Assembly (NCBI RefSeq): GCF_019047785.1
Contig: NZ_CP077290.1
Span: 2,418,001-2,482,000, forward strand
DNA length: 64,000 nucleotides
Reading direction: 5' to 3'
Source of the DNA: Enterobacter cancerogenus
Lineage (GTDB): Bacteria > Pseudomonadota > Gammaproteobacteria > Enterobacterales > Enterobacteriaceae
Below the pieces are notes generated by a model. The model saw only the letters and a program-made list of their open reading frames with translations, searched no databases and had not been told where the DNA came from. This document shows, piece after piece, positions 31,862-42,223 of the stretch. The translations under genes were made by a program, and so were the position numbers. The number at the start of each line of letters is the position of its first letter. Positions within the stretch are counted from its first letter, which is position 1.

Positions 31862-32245
31862 TCAGAACCTCAGGCCAGTGATAAAGGATACCAGGCGAAC
31901 CAGAATACCATCCAGTCCCCACAGGATCAGTGACATTACAGCGGTAACCGCCGCTACGATCAGCGTGGTGTGCAATGTTTCCTGGCGAGTCGGCCAAATT
32001 ACCTTGCGGACTTCAGTACGCGCTTCGCGAGCAAAAGCAACGGTCGCTTTGCCTTTCGTTGTCAACAGCGCGACACCACCCGCTGCAGCAATCAGAATTA
32101 CCACTGCAAGCGCGCGGAGCGGCAGCATCATGTCACGATAAAGATAGTTGCCAACAATCGCTACGAGAAGCAGCACGGCAACAACTACCCATTTCATCGC
32201 TTCCAGGCCGCGCCCGCTTCCTTGAGCTTCGGTATTCGCACTCAT
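31862..32245 (-). CDS. secE: Preprotein translocase subunit SecE
   Basis: SecE clamps SecY in the inner-membrane translocon. It is 127 residues with three hydrophobic segments (about 19-36, 45-62 and 93-113), the three-span form typical of enterobacteria. The conserved cytoplasmic stretch [12 protein letters not shown] precedes the third span. Its own promoter lies about 90 bp upstream and it is co-transcribed with nusG. Confidence 0.98.
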   Translation of the reverse strand: MSANTEAQGSGRGLEAMKWVVVAVLLLVAIVGNYLYRDMMLPLRALAVVILIAAAGGVALLTTKGKATVAFAREARTEVRKVIWPTRQETLHTTLIVAAVTAVMSLILWGLDGILVRLVSFITGLRF

Positions 32246-32331
32246 AAACCAACCTGTCAGAAGTATTCTACAAACATTTTCACCCCGCGATCGCGAGGCA
32301 AACCAAATCGAAACGCATATTCGCTTTTCGG

Positions 32332-32360
32332 ATTATACGCCCTCTGCAGAGCCTGTCTCA
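32332..32360 (-). promoter_or_regulatory. Likely promoter of secE-nusG
   Basis: On the minus strand a perfect TATAAT -10 (32332-32337) is paired with a weak TGAGAC -35 (32355-32360) at 17 bp. It lies between the tufB terminator and secE. Confidence 0.65.
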
Positions 32361-32417
32361 GCAATGATTATGACAAAAATAATCACTGATGAGCCAGGTT
32401 CTGATGTGAAAGCGTGC

Positions 32418-32445
32418 AAAAAGGGCATCAAATGATGCCCTTTTA
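32418..32445 (-). terminator. Intrinsic terminator of tufB
   Basis: On the minus strand, GGGCATCA-TT-TGATGCCC is followed by TTTTT. It closes the tRNA4-tufB operon 30 bp after the tufB stop. Confidence 0.93.
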
Positions 32446-32474
32446 TTGCGCATTGCGTCAAATGTTATCAGCAA

Positions 32475-33695
<1,221 letters not shown>

Positions 33696-33776
33696 TCACC
33701 ACATCAACCAGGCGAAATGCCTGAACTGTTGAATACATTTACATTGAAACAGAGAGAAAAGGGAGGAGAAGTGAAG

Positions 33777-33852
33777 TGGTGCTGATACCCAGAGTCGAAC
33801 TGGGGACCTCACCCTTACCAAGGGTGCGCTCTACCAACTGAGCCATATCAGC
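33777..33852 (-). tRNA. thrT: tRNA-Thr (anticodon GGU)
   Basis: A 76-nt tRNA ending in an encoded CCA. The anticodon loop contains GGT, and the arms match E. coli thrT. It is the last of four tRNA genes before tufB. Confidence 0.97.
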
Positions 33853-33858
33853 ACGTAT

Positions 33859-33933
<75 letters not shown>

Positions 33934-34050
33934 ATCCTGAAACTCGGCTACCCAGTTCTTTCTGTAACAAAAAAAGAGATTTCTCTCTTTTTAAGTTCGA
34001 GCTGGTCAATTTTTCCAACCAGCTCCGGCGGCATATTCGCTGCCAGAAAG

Positions 34051-34135
<85 letters not shown>

Positions 34136-34143
34136 GGACTTGA

Positions 34144-34219
<76 letters not shown>

Positions 34220-34233
34220 ATCAAGTAGCGCGC

Positions 34234-34262
34234 ATTCTATGGAGACCTGCGCAGTCATGCAA
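34234..34262 (-). promoter_or_regulatory. Promoter of the tRNA4-tufB operon
   Basis: On the minus strand, TTGCAT (34257-34262), a 17-bp spacer and TAGAAT (34234-34239) are followed by a GCGCGC discriminator, the form expected of a stringently controlled stable-RNA promoter. The remaining 34263-34535 interval up to coaA is A/T-rich. I see no gene in it. Confidence 0.85.
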
Positions 34263-34535
34263 CTAAAAAATTGCATAAAACGTTCTTTCGCTCACATTTT
34301 ATTCGAAAGTAGCGTCGAGTGCTGTAAAATCATTCACTCGCGAACAAAAAATCAGCGGAAACCCCCGTTTTACCCTGCGTTACTCTGGCGTGACGACTCC
34401 CGCGTAACGCACCGCTTTCCCATATTTTTTCTTATTATTCCTGTCATCTGGTGTTAACCTCCTGCCCATTGTCCAAAATTAACTATGTGATGAGCCGTTA
34501 CGCGCCGGTCTGTGGCGGTTCACAGAAGCATGCTT

Positions 34536-35486
34536 ATGAGCAAAAAAGAGCAAACGTTAATGACGCCTTATCTTCAGTTTAACCGCAGCCAGTGGGCTGC
34601 CCTGCGTGACTCCGTCCCCATGACGCTGACGGAAGGCGAAATCGCACGGTTAAAAGGGATAAACGAAGATCTCTCCCTGGAAGAGGTGGCAGAGATCTAT
34701 CTTCCCCTCTCTCGCTTGCTTAACTTCTATATAAGCTCCAACCTGCGCCGTCAGGCGGTGCTGGAGCAGTTCCTTGGAACCAACGGCCAACGCATTCCTT
34801 ATATCATCAGCATTGCGGGCAGCGTGGCGGTGGGTAAAAGCACCACAGCGCGCGTATTGCAGGCGCTGCTGAGCCGCTGGCCGGAACACCGCAGCGTGGA
34901 GCTGATCACCACCGACGGCTTCCTGCACCCGAATGAGGTGTTAAAAGAGCGCGGTCTGATGAAGAAGAAAGGCTTCCCGCTCTCCTATGATATGCACCGG
35001 CTGGTGAAATTCGTCTCTGATCTGAAATCGGGCGCGCCAAACGTGACCGCGCCGGTCTATTCGCATTTAATCTACGACCGCATCCCGGACGGCGACAAAA
35101 CGGTGGTGCAGCCGGATATCCTGATCCTCGAAGGGTTAAACGTGCTGCAAAGCGGAATGGATTATCCTCACGACCCGCATCACGTATTCGTTTCCGACTT
35201 CGTGGATTTCTCTATCTATGTCGATGCGCCGGAAGATTTGCTGCAAAGCTGGTATATCAACCGCTTCCTGAAGTTCCGTGAGGGGGCGTTCACCGATCCT
35301 GATTCTTACTTCCATAACTACGCGCAGCTCTCCAAAGAAGAGGCTATTAAGGTCGCGACGGGGCTGTGGAATGAGATCAACTACGTGAACCTCAAAGAGA
35401 ACATCCTGCCAACGCGCGAGCGCGCCAGCCTGATCCTCACCAAGAGTGAGAAACACGCTGTCGACCAGATCCGGTTGCGGAAGTAA
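34536..35486 (+). CDS. coaA: Pantothenate kinase, type I
   Basis: CoaA phosphorylates pantothenate, the first and rate-limiting step of CoA synthesis, and is inhibited by CoA. The ATG at 34536 ([15 protein letters not shown]) gives 316 residues, the E. coli length. An open frame 24 nt longer starts with GTG. The P-loop is GSVAVGKST at about residues 95-103. It is divergent from the tRNA operon, as in E. coli. Beyond it the neighbour is dppF instead of birA. Confidence 0.97.
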   Translation: MSKKEQTLMTPYLQFNRSQWAALRDSVPMTLTEGEIARLKGINEDLSLEEVAEIYLPLSRLLNFYISSNLRRQAVLEQFLGTNGQRIPYIISIAGSVAVGKSTTARVLQALLSRWPEHRSVELITTDGFLHPNEVLKERGLMKKKGFPLSYDMHRLVKFVSDLKSGAPNVTAPVYSHLIYDRIPDGDKTVVQPDILILEGLNVLQSGMDYPHDPHHVFVSDFVDFSIYVDAPEDLLQSWYINRFLKFREGAFTDPDSYFHNYAQLSKEEAIKVATGLWNEINYVNLKENILPTRERASLILTKSEKHAVDQIRLRK

Positions 35487-35498
35487 TCTTTCAGGCAT

Positions 35499-35527
35499 AA
35501 AAAAACCGGCTCAGTGCCGGTTTTTTT
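35499..35527. terminator. Shared terminator between coaA and dppF
   Basis: AACCGGC-TCAGT-GCCGGTT is flanked by A-rich and T7 runs, so it works for both convergent genes. It fills most of the 43-bp gap at the synteny junction. Confidence 0.9.
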
Positions 35528-35529
35528 GT

Positions 35530-36543
35530 TTACGCCTGCGGCTTCTCGCCGTTTTCATCCTGATCGACCGCGAAGCAGGCCACCAGTTGTCCACCGTAAT
35601 CCTTCAGCTGCGGCTGCAACTGTGTGCAGGGACCAAAGCGGCGACGGCAGCGGGCGTTGAACGCACACCCCGGCGGCGGATTCAGCGGGCTTGGCAGTTC
35701 GCCGGTGAGCTTGATGCGCTCGCGACGGTCATCCGGGTTCAGACGCGGCGTAGCCGATAGCAGCGCCTGGGTGTACGGGTGACGAGGATTCGTAAAGATC
35801 TGGTCTTTGGTCCCCTTCTCCACGCAGCGCCCGAGATACATCACCATCACTTCGTCAGCAATGTGCTCCACCACGGAGAGATCGTGCGAGATAAATACGT
35901 ACGACAGCCCCAGCTCCTGCTGCAGATCCATCATCAGGTTCAGCACCTGCGCGCGCACGGAAACGTCGAGCGCTGAAACCGGTTCGTCGGCAATCACCAC
36001 GTCCGGGTCAAGCATCAGACCACGGGCAATGGCGATACGTTGACGCTGGCCGCCGGAGAACATGTGCGGGTAACGATCGTAATGTTCGGTTTTGAGACCC
36101 ACCTTCGCCATCATCGCCAGCGCTTTTTCACGACGCTGCTCTTTGCTCAGATTAGCGTTGATCTGCAGCGGCTCTTCCAGAATCTGCCCCACTTTTTTCC
36201 GCGGGTTCAGAGAACCGTACGGGTTCTGGAAGACGATCTGGATTTTCTGGCGACGCAGTTTCTGCGCCTGCGGATCGTGCTTGAGCAGATCCTGACCCTG
36301 ATAATAAAGCTCACCGCCGGTCGGCGTTTCGATCATCGTCAGCAGACGGCCCAAGGTAGACTTACCGCAGCCCGACTCCCCCACCACCGCCAGCGTTTTA
36401 CCGCGCTCGAGGGTAAAGGATACGCCATCCAGCGCTTTCACCAGACGCTCAGGGGCAAACATCCCCTTTTTGACCGGGTAATGTTTTTTCAGGTCGATGG
36501 CCTGCAACAGCATGTGTTGCGTGGCGGCCTGTTGCGTACTCAT
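35530..36543 (-). CDS. dppF: Dipeptide ABC transporter ATPase DppF
   Basis: One of two ATPases powering dipeptide uptake. It is 337 residues (E. coli 334) with Walker [10 protein letters not shown], signature FSGGQRQR, Walker B DVVIADEP, and the C-terminal oligopeptide-transporter extension with cysteines around GCAFNARC. Its ATG overlaps the dppD stop by 4 bp. It is the last gene of dppABCDF. Confidence 0.97.
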   Translation of the reverse strand: MSTQQAATQHMLLQAIDLKKHYPVKKGMFAPERLVKALDGVSFTLERGKTLAVVGESGCGKSTLGRLLTMIETPTGGELYYQGQDLLKHDPQAQKLRRQKIQIVFQNPYGSLNPRKKVGQILEEPLQINANLSKEQRREKALAMMAKVGLKTEHYDRYPHMFSGGQRQRIAIARGLMLDPDVVIADEPVSALDVSVRAQVLNLMMDLQQELGLSYVFISHDLSVVEHIADEVMVMYLGRCVEKGTKDQIFTNPRHPYTQALLSATPRLNPDDRRERIKLTGELPSPLNPPPGCAFNARCRRRFGPCTQLQPQLKDYGGQLVACFAVDQDENGEKPQA

Positions 36544-37523
36544 AGTGTTGGCCTCCCGGCATCATCGAGTGGGTAGTGACATTTCGACTGGCGGCCGTCA
36601 GCCAGCGTATTCAGCTCTGGCTCATCGACACGGCATTTGTCCGTCGCATACGGGCAGCGCGGGTTAAGCAGGCAGCCCTGCGGACGGTCATATTTGCCCG
36701 GCACCACGCCCGGCAGCGAGGCCAGACGAGCTTTATCCTGAGCAAACTCCGGCAGCGCGCGCAACAGCGCCTGGGTATACGGGTGACGCGGCGCGCGGAA
36801 GATATCGTGCGAGTTGCCGGTTTCCACAACCTGCCCTGCGTACATCACGATAATTTTATGTGCTGCTTCAGCCACCAGCGCCAGGTCGTGCGTAATCAGC
36901 ACCAGCGCCATGTTCTCTTTCTGCTGTAGCTCCAGCAGAAGTTCGATGATTTGCGCCTGAATCGTTACGTCCAGCGCGGTGGTCGGTTCATCGGCAATCA
37001 GCAGCTTTGGCCGACAGGCAATCGCCATGGCGATCATCACGCGCTGGCTCATCCCGCCGGAGAGCTGGTGCGGATAAACGTCCAGACGCGATGCCGGGTC
37101 AGGTATTCCCACCTGCGTCAGCAGGTCGATAGCCCGCTGACGACGCGTTTTCTTATTGCCGCCCTGGTGCACCTTAATGGCTTCCATAATCTGGTAGCCA
37201 ACGGTGTAGCAAGGGTTGAGACTGGTCATCGGGTCCTGGAAGATCATCGCCACTTCAGCGCCCACCAGCTGGCGACGCTCTTTTTCGGAGATGCGCTTCA
37301 GATCCTGGCCGTTAAAGGTCAGGCTTTCTGCCATCACGCGACCGGGATAGTCAATCAACCCCATGATCGCCAGTGAACTCACCGATTTACCGGAACCAGA
37401 TTCCCCAACAATGCCGACCACTTCGCCCTGATTTACGCTGTAGCTGATGCGGTCCACGGCGCGAAACGGTGTGCCTTCGTCTCCGAAGTGCACCGATAAT
37501 TTATCTATAGTTAATAACGCCAT
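36540..37523 (-). CDS. dppD: Dipeptide ABC transporter ATPase DppD
   Basis: The second ATPase of the dipeptide importer, 327 residues. Motifs are Walker [10 protein letters not shown], signature LSGGMSQR, Walker B KLLIADEP and the C-terminal cysteine-containing extension ([15 protein letters not shown]). It lies 10 bp after dppC. Confidence 0.97.
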   Translation of the reverse strand: MALLTIDKLSVHFGDEGTPFRAVDRISYSVNQGEVVGIVGESGSGKSVSSLAIMGLIDYPGRVMAESLTFNGQDLKRISEKERRQLVGAEVAMIFQDPMTSLNPCYTVGYQIMEAIKVHQGGNKKTRRQRAIDLLTQVGIPDPASRLDVYPHQLSGGMSQRVMIAMAIACRPKLLIADEPTTALDVTIQAQIIELLLELQQKENMALVLITHDLALVAEAAHKIIVMYAGQVVETGNSHDIFRAPRHPYTQALLRALPEFAQDKARLASLPGVVPGKYDRPQGCLLNPRCPYATDKCRVDEPELNTLADGRQSKCHYPLDDAGRPTL

Positions 37524-37533
37524 CTCGTGCCTC

Positions 37534-38436
37534 TTACTGCTTCAGTTTGGGATCAAGTGCATCACGCAGACCATCACCCATCAGGTTAAATGCCAGCACC
37601 GTCAGCAGAATCGCCAGACCTGGGAAGGTGACGACCCACCAGGCGCTTTGTGCGAACTGCAACACGTCGGAGAGCATGGTGCCCCACTCCGGTGTTGGCG
37701 GCTGCGCACCCATGCCAAGGAAGCCAAGAGCGGCCATATCAAGAATGGCGTTAGAGAAACCAAGCGACGCCTGAACAATCAGCGGTGCAAGGCAGTTAGG
37801 AAGAATGTTGACGAACATCTGGCGCATGGCGCCTGCTCCCGCCACGCGAGAAGCGGTCACATAGTCGCGGTTCACTTCAACCAGAACGGCCGCGCGGGTT
37901 AATCGAACATAGTGCGGAAGGGCCACGAAGGTCAGCGCCAGGGCGGCGTTACCTATCGACGGCCCAAAGACCGCCACCAGCACCAGAGCCAGCAGCAGGC
38001 TTGGCAGCGCCAGCATGATATCGACGATGCGCATGATGATGTTATCTACGATACCGCCGAAGTAGCCGGCAATCAGACCGAGAACCACGCCCATGATCAG
38101 CGACAGCACTACCACCAGACAGCCGACCAGCAGCGACAGGCGCGCGCCGTACATCAGGCGCGACAGCACGTCGCGGCCCACGTCATCGGTCCCCAGCAGG
38201 TGCGTCAGGCTGCCGCCGTCCTGCCAGGCAGGTGGCGCGAGCAGCGCATCGCGGAACTGATCCGCCGGGTTATACGGTGAAAGCACGTTCGCAAACACCG
38301 CAATCAGGATCATGATGGTGACATAGACCAGCCCGATAACCGCGCCTTTGTTGCGCTTGAAATAGTGCCAGAACTCCTGCAGCGGGGTCATAGGAACCGG
38401 CGCCGCGACCACTTTATTTTGAGTTACTTGTGACAT
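37534..38436 (-). CDS. dppC: Dipeptide ABC transporter permease DppC
   Basis: An inner-membrane permease of 300 residues with about six spans. The EAA-type loop that contacts the ATPases is seen around [23 protein letters not shown] (in part). It pairs with DppB and starts 9 bp after it. Confidence 0.97.
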   Translation of the reverse strand: MSQVTQNKVVAAPVPMTPLQEFWHYFKRNKGAVIGLVYVTIMILIAVFANVLSPYNPADQFRDALLAPPAWQDGGSLTHLLGTDDVGRDVLSRLMYGARLSLLVGCLVVVLSLIMGVVLGLIAGYFGGIVDNIIMRIVDIMLALPSLLLALVLVAVFGPSIGNAALALTFVALPHYVRLTRAAVLVEVNRDYVTASRVAGAGAMRQMFVNILPNCLAPLIVQASLGFSNAILDMAALGFLGMGAQPPTPEWGTMLSDVLQFAQSAWWVVTFPGLAILLTVLAFNLMGDGLRDALDPKLKQ

Positions 38437-38445
38437 GATGGCCCC

Positions 38446-39465
38446 TTACTTCTTATGTCGAATACGCGGGTTCACCACGCCGTACAGCAGATCGACCAGC
38501 AGGTTGACGAGAATAATCATCGTCGCAACCAGCAGCACACCGCCCTGCACCACCGGATAGTCACGGCGTTGCAATGCATCAATCAGCCAGCGTCCCAGCC
38601 CCGGCCAGGAGAAGATGGTTTCCGTCAGGATCGCCCCTGCCAGCAGCGTTCCCACCTGCAGGCCGATAACGGTAACCACCGGCAGCATCGCGTTACGCAA
38701 GGCGTGAACGATGATCACGCGCATACGGGTCAGCCCTTTAGCACGCGCGGTACGGATGTAGTCTTCGCCCAGCACTTCCAGCATCGAGGAACGGGTCATA
38801 CGCACGATGACCGCCAGAGGAATGGTGCCCAGCACCATTGCAGGCAGGATCATGTGCGCCACGGCATCAATGAAGTTGCCCTCCTCGCCCCAGATAGCCG
38901 TATCGATCAGCATGAAGCCGGTCAACGGGTTGGTATCGTCAAGGAAGACCATATCGCTGACGCGCCCGGACACCGGCGTCAGGTTCCACTGCACCGACAC
39001 CAGCATAATCAGCATCATGCCCCACCAGAAGATAGGCATGGAGTAGCCGGTCAGCGCGAGGCCAACGGCCGTATGATCGAAAATTGAACCGCGCTTAACG
39101 GCAGCCAGTACGCCAACGGGGATACCCACCGCGGTTGCAAAAATCATGGCGCAGATACCCAGTTCCAGCGTCGCTTTAAACCGCGGCACGAACTCGTCCC
39201 ACACCGGGAGACGGCTTTTCAGTGAAATCCCTAAATCGCCGTGCAGAACGCCCCAGATGTAATGGAGGTACTGCTGCCACATCGGCTTATCAAGGCCGAG
39301 TTCCGCCAGCAGTTGGGCATGACGTTCAGGGGAAATACCACGCTCGCCCGCCATAATCATCACCGGGTCGCCGGGGATCATATGGACGAAGGCAAAAGTG
39401 AGAAGGGTGATACCGATAAACGTGGGGATGACAAGTCCCAGACGTCGGAGGATGAACTGCAACAT
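38446..39465 (-). CDS. dppB: Dipeptide ABC transporter permease DppB
   Basis: The partner permease. The frame is open to 39561, but the ATG at 39465 (MLQFILRRLGLVIPTFIG) gives 339 residues, the E. coli length. The loop YIRTARAKGLTRMRVIIVHA is the ATPase-contact site. A 197-bp gap with a REP-like element separates it from dppA, which may let dppA be made in excess of the membrane components. Confidence 0.97.
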   Translation of the reverse strand: MLQFILRRLGLVIPTFIGITLLTFAFVHMIPGDPVMIMAGERGISPERHAQLLAELGLDKPMWQQYLHYIWGVLHGDLGISLKSRLPVWDEFVPRFKATLELGICAMIFATAVGIPVGVLAAVKRGSIFDHTAVGLALTGYSMPIFWWGMMLIMLVSVQWNLTPVSGRVSDMVFLDDTNPLTGFMLIDTAIWGEEGNFIDAVAHMILPAMVLGTIPLAVIVRMTRSSMLEVLGEDYIRTARAKGLTRMRVIIVHALRNAMLPVVTVIGLQVGTLLAGAILTETIFSWPGLGRWLIDALQRRDYPVVQGGVLLVATMIILVNLLVDLLYGVVNPRIRHKK

Positions 39466-39565
39466 AACCCGGATTCTCTCTGATGACGCACGCCCAACGG
39501 CGCGACGTCTGTATTGCTCACAAATCTTATTCCCTCCCCTTCCAGAGAGGAAATAAAGCACTACT

Positions 39566-39635
39566 GCCGGGTGGCGCTACGCTTACCCGGCCTACATTCG
39601 TAGGCCCGTGCAAGCGCAGCACCGCCGGGCATGGG
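39566..39635. repeat. REP/BIME-like palindrome pair between dppA and dppB
   Basis: GCCGGGTGGCGCTACGCTTA with CCCGGC, then CCTACATTCGTAGG, then CGCAGCACCGCCGGGC form head-to-head REP palindromes. Such elements between operon genes can stabilise upstream mRNA or attenuate readthrough. Here that would favour the abundant binding protein DppA. Confidence 0.85.
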
Positions 39636-39662
39636 GTGCTACTGCACCCCTTACGCTTTTAG

Positions 39663-41270
39663 TTATTCAACAGACACGTTTTCGAAGTGGTGTTTGCCCA
39701 GTGGATCAACCACGTAGCCCTTCACTTCTTTACGCACTGGCTCGTACACGGTGGAGTGAGCAACAATCAGCGCCGGAGCCTGATCGTGCATAACAACCTG
39801 CGCTTGTTTGTACAGTTCAATACGTTTGTTGTGATCGTCGGTCGCGCGGGCTGGCTGGATCAGGTCTTCAAACGGCTTGTAGCACCAGCGAGAGTAGTTG
39901 GAACCGTCTTTCGCTGCCGCACAGCTGAACAGCGTCGCGAAGAAGTTATCCGGATCCCCATTGTCGCCGGTCCAGCCCATCATCACCGCCTGGTGCTCGC
40001 CCGCTTTGGCACGCTTGAGGTATTCGCCCCACTCGTAGGTCACGATCTTGGCCTGAACGCCGATCTTCGCCCAGTCAGCCTGAACCATTTCCGCCATGCG
40101 GCGCGCGTTCGGGTTGTATGGACGCTGAACAGGCATTGCCCACAGCTCAACGGTAAAGCCTTTATCCTGGCCCGCTTCTTTCAGCAGCGCTTTCGCTTTC
40201 TCAGGATCGTAGGTGTAGTCCTTGATGTCGTCGTTATAGCCCCACATGGTTGGTGGGATCAGGTTCTTCGCGGCAACGCCAGCGCCCTGATAAACGGCTT
40301 TGATGATCGCTTCTTTGTTTACCGCGTAGGTCAGCGCCTGACGGACTTTCACGTCATCAAACGGTTTCTTCTCGGTATTAAAGGAGAGGTAACCCACGTT
40401 CAGGCCCGCCTGCTCCAGCAGGTTGATGTTTTTGTCCTGCTTCATGCGCGCAATGTCAGCCGGGTTCGGGTACGGCATAACCTGACATTCGTTTTTCTGC
40501 AGTTTTGCGTAGCGCACAGAAGCATCAGGCGTGATGGAGAAGACCAGACGGTCAATCTGCGGCTTGGTGCCCCAGTAGCCCGGGAAGGCTTTGTACAGAA
40601 TACGGGAGTCTTTCTGGTACTGCAGCAGCTGGAACGGACCGGTCCCGATAGGATTCAGATCCACTTTCTCAGGCGTACCGGCCTTCAGCATGTTGTCCGC
40701 ATACTCTTTAGAGAGAATAGAGGCGAAGTCCATTGCCAGGTCGGCCAGGAATGGTGCTTCCGGACGCGTCAGCACGAACTGAACGGTTTTGTCGTCCACT
40801 TTTTTCACTTCAGCAATCAGGTCAGGCAGACCCATGCCTTCGAAGTATTCATAGCTGCCGCCGGACACTTTGTGGTACGGGTTCTGGGCATTTTTCTGAC
40901 GGTCGAAGGAGAACACCACGTCGTCGGCGTTGAAATCGCGCGTAGGTTTGAACTCTTTGCTGTCCTGCCACTTCACGCCCTGACGCAGGTGGAAGGTATA
41001 GGTCTTACCGTCTTCGCTGACGTCCCACTTCTCAGCCAGACCCGGAATCACTTCCGTAGTACCGGTTTTGAATTCAACCAGACGGTTATAGATAGGTACA
41101 GAGCTAGCGTCGTACGTTGTACCAGAGGTAAAGAGCTGTGGGTTAAAGCCTTCCGGCGAGCCTTCAGAACAGTAAACCAGGGTTTTTGCCTGAACACTTG
41201 CTGCAACGGTCATAGCCACCAGGCTCAGACCAAGCTTCAGCATCCCTGACTTCTTCAAGGAAATACTCAT
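39663..41270 (-). CDS. dppA: Periplasmic dipeptide-binding protein DppA
   Basis: DppA binds dipeptides in the periplasm and hands them to DppBCDF. It also serves as a peptide chemoreceptor partner and haem binder in E. coli. It is 535 residues with a Sec signal peptide cleaved after VQA at about residue 28 (mature start KTLVYCSEG). The solute-binding family 5 signature follows. It leads the operon, and its 5' leader is CA-rich with a GcvB-type site. Confidence 0.98.
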   Translation of the reverse strand: MSISLKKSGMLKLGLSLVAMTVAASVQAKTLVYCSEGSPEGFNPQLFTSGTTYDASSVPIYNRLVEFKTGTTEVIPGLAEKWDVSEDGKTYTFHLRQGVKWQDSKEFKPTRDFNADDVVFSFDRQKNAQNPYHKVSGGSYEYFEGMGLPDLIAEVKKVDDKTVQFVLTRPEAPFLADLAMDFASILSKEYADNMLKAGTPEKVDLNPIGTGPFQLLQYQKDSRILYKAFPGYWGTKPQIDRLVFSITPDASVRYAKLQKNECQVMPYPNPADIARMKQDKNINLLEQAGLNVGYLSFNTEKKPFDDVKVRQALTYAVNKEAIIKAVYQGAGVAAKNLIPPTMWGYNDDIKDYTYDPEKAKALLKEAGQDKGFTVELWAMPVQRPYNPNARRMAEMVQADWAKIGVQAKIVTYEWGEYLKRAKAGEHQAVMMGWTGDNGDPDNFFATLFSCAAAKDGSNYSRWCYKPFEDLIQPARATDDHNKRIELYKQAQVVMHDQAPALIVAHSTVYEPVRKEVKGYVVDPLGKHHFENVSVE

Positions 41271-41299
41271 TATTCTGCTCCAATGTGATGTTTTGCTTT

Positions 41300-41307
41300 G
41301 TTGTGTT
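41300..41307 (-). promoter_or_regulatory. Likely GcvB sRNA target site in the dppA leader
   Basis: On the minus strand AACACAAC lies in a CA-rich stretch 30 nt before the dppA ATG. It complements the conserved GU-rich R1 region of GcvB. dppA is an established GcvB target in enterobacteria. Pairing here is inferred, since gcvB is not in the window. Confidence 0.6.
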
Positions 41308-41852
41308 ACGCCGCCTGACCTTTATTTATTTTTTACCCGGTCTGGTCGGTGGTGCCCGTAGGCGTTAAAGGGATGGAGAATCCTTTCAGAAGAGCGTTTG
41401 AGTTGCAGCGCAGATCCTCCCTGAAATGCCCCTCATGCCCTACAATCTGTCAACAGAATGTGAAAACGTCAATACAGGTGGCGGGGATTTACGCGGAGTG
41501 TGAGAAACCGCAAACAAAGATTAAAAAAACCTTCGAGGCTCGTTTTCAGCAGGGAAATTTATGCTACTCGCCATGTTGCAGCACAAATATCTTCATATTC
41601 TGCAACATCCAGTGATTAACTTTTATTCAGATCGGGTAAATTTTCTTGCGGAATGGTGAATATCTGAGCACTAAATTCCGCGAACGTTAAAACGCACAGC
41701 GAAAAATGCTGAGGTTATCCATAAGCAACGCAAAAAAAGATCAATCCATATATAAAAAAATACAATGGATTATGTCACAAAATAGTTATCAGGCAGGAAG
41801 ATGCAGGGCTACCGGGGATTTTGGCCAATCGAGCGTGTTAAATCTCTAATGC
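41308..41852. other. dppA upstream region, no gene seen
   Basis: This A/T-rich intergenic region holds TTGACA-like (41448-41453) and TTGACG-like (41467-41472) hexamers on the minus strand that could belong to the dppA promoter, but no clear -10 partner. No coding sequence with a ribosome site is visible on either strand. Confidence 0.5.
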
Positions 41853-41885
41853 AAAAAGGGCTAACCTTGCGGTTAGCCCTTTTTT
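41853..41885. terminator. Second terminator downstream of tRNA-Pro
   Basis: GGGCTAACC-TTGC-GGTTAGCCC is a perfect 9-bp stem with A/T runs on both sides. It follows the broken tRNA copy in the same spacing that the first terminator (42021-42049) follows the intact tRNA-Pro. Confidence 0.85.
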
Positions 41886-41890
41886 AAATG

Positions 41891-41984
41891 TGGTCGGCGA
41901 GAGAGGATGACTCGCCACTGCGTGGCTCGCCCTTCGGGCCGTTGCTAAAGCAACGTTCCCTCGCTTCGCTCGGGTCGAACCTCC
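41891..41984 (-). pseudogene. Broken copy of the tRNA-Pro 3' end, split by a 66-bp hairpin-rich insert
   Basis: Bases 41891-41908 are identical to the intact tRNA-Pro 3' end (42056-42073), and 41975-41984 are identical to the next ten bases of it (42074-42083). Between them lies a 66-bp insert (41909-41974), placed in the T-loop. The insert contains three clear hairpins: GCCAC-TGC-GTGGC, GCCC-TTC-GGGC and CGTTGC-TAAA-GCAACG, plus a weaker fourth. Beyond 41984 similarity to the tRNA stops. The copy cannot make a tRNA. Confidence 0.75.
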
Positions 41985-42020
41985 TTCCCCGGAGATTCTC
42001 ATCCTCTTAACTTCAGAGGC

Positions 42021-42049
42021 AAAAAACCCTGCTCAAAAGAGCAGGGTTT
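42021..42049 (-). terminator. Terminator of tRNA-Pro
   Basis: On the minus strand an 11-bp stem, AAACCCTGCTC-TTTT-GAGCAGGGTTT, is followed by TTT. It begins seven bases after the tRNA 3' end. Confidence 0.92.
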
Positions 42050-42055
42050 CGAATG

Positions 42056-42132
42056 TGGTCGGCGAGAGAGGATTCGAACCTCCGACCCACTGGTCCCAAA
42101 CCAGTTGCGCTACCAAGCTGCGCTACTCGCCG
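42056..42132 (-). tRNA. proM: tRNA-Pro (anticodon UGG)
   Basis: A 77-nt tRNA with encoded CCA and TGG in the anticodon loop. The acceptor stem CGGCGAG matches E. coli proM, not proK (CGGTGAT, anticodon CGG). In E. coli K-12, as I recall, the tRNA at this position between dppA and eptB is proK, so tRNA identity differs at the same locus. Confidence 0.95.
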
Positions 42133-42223
42133 AATGCGGAGCGCATCTTACTGCTGAGGTGCGCCCCCGTCAATCCCTTAATTTAAAAAAGCCATTCAAC
42201 TGGCGATAATCTCGCCAGCCCCG

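Noticed and set aside
39687..41249. A 520-codon open frame antisense to dppA
   Set aside because: Same codon-bias shadow effect as in rpoB, and the composition is unlike any protein family I recognise.
41349..41615. An 88-codon frame upstream of dppA
   Set aside because: No ribosome site or family match; it overlaps the presumed dppA promoter and leader.
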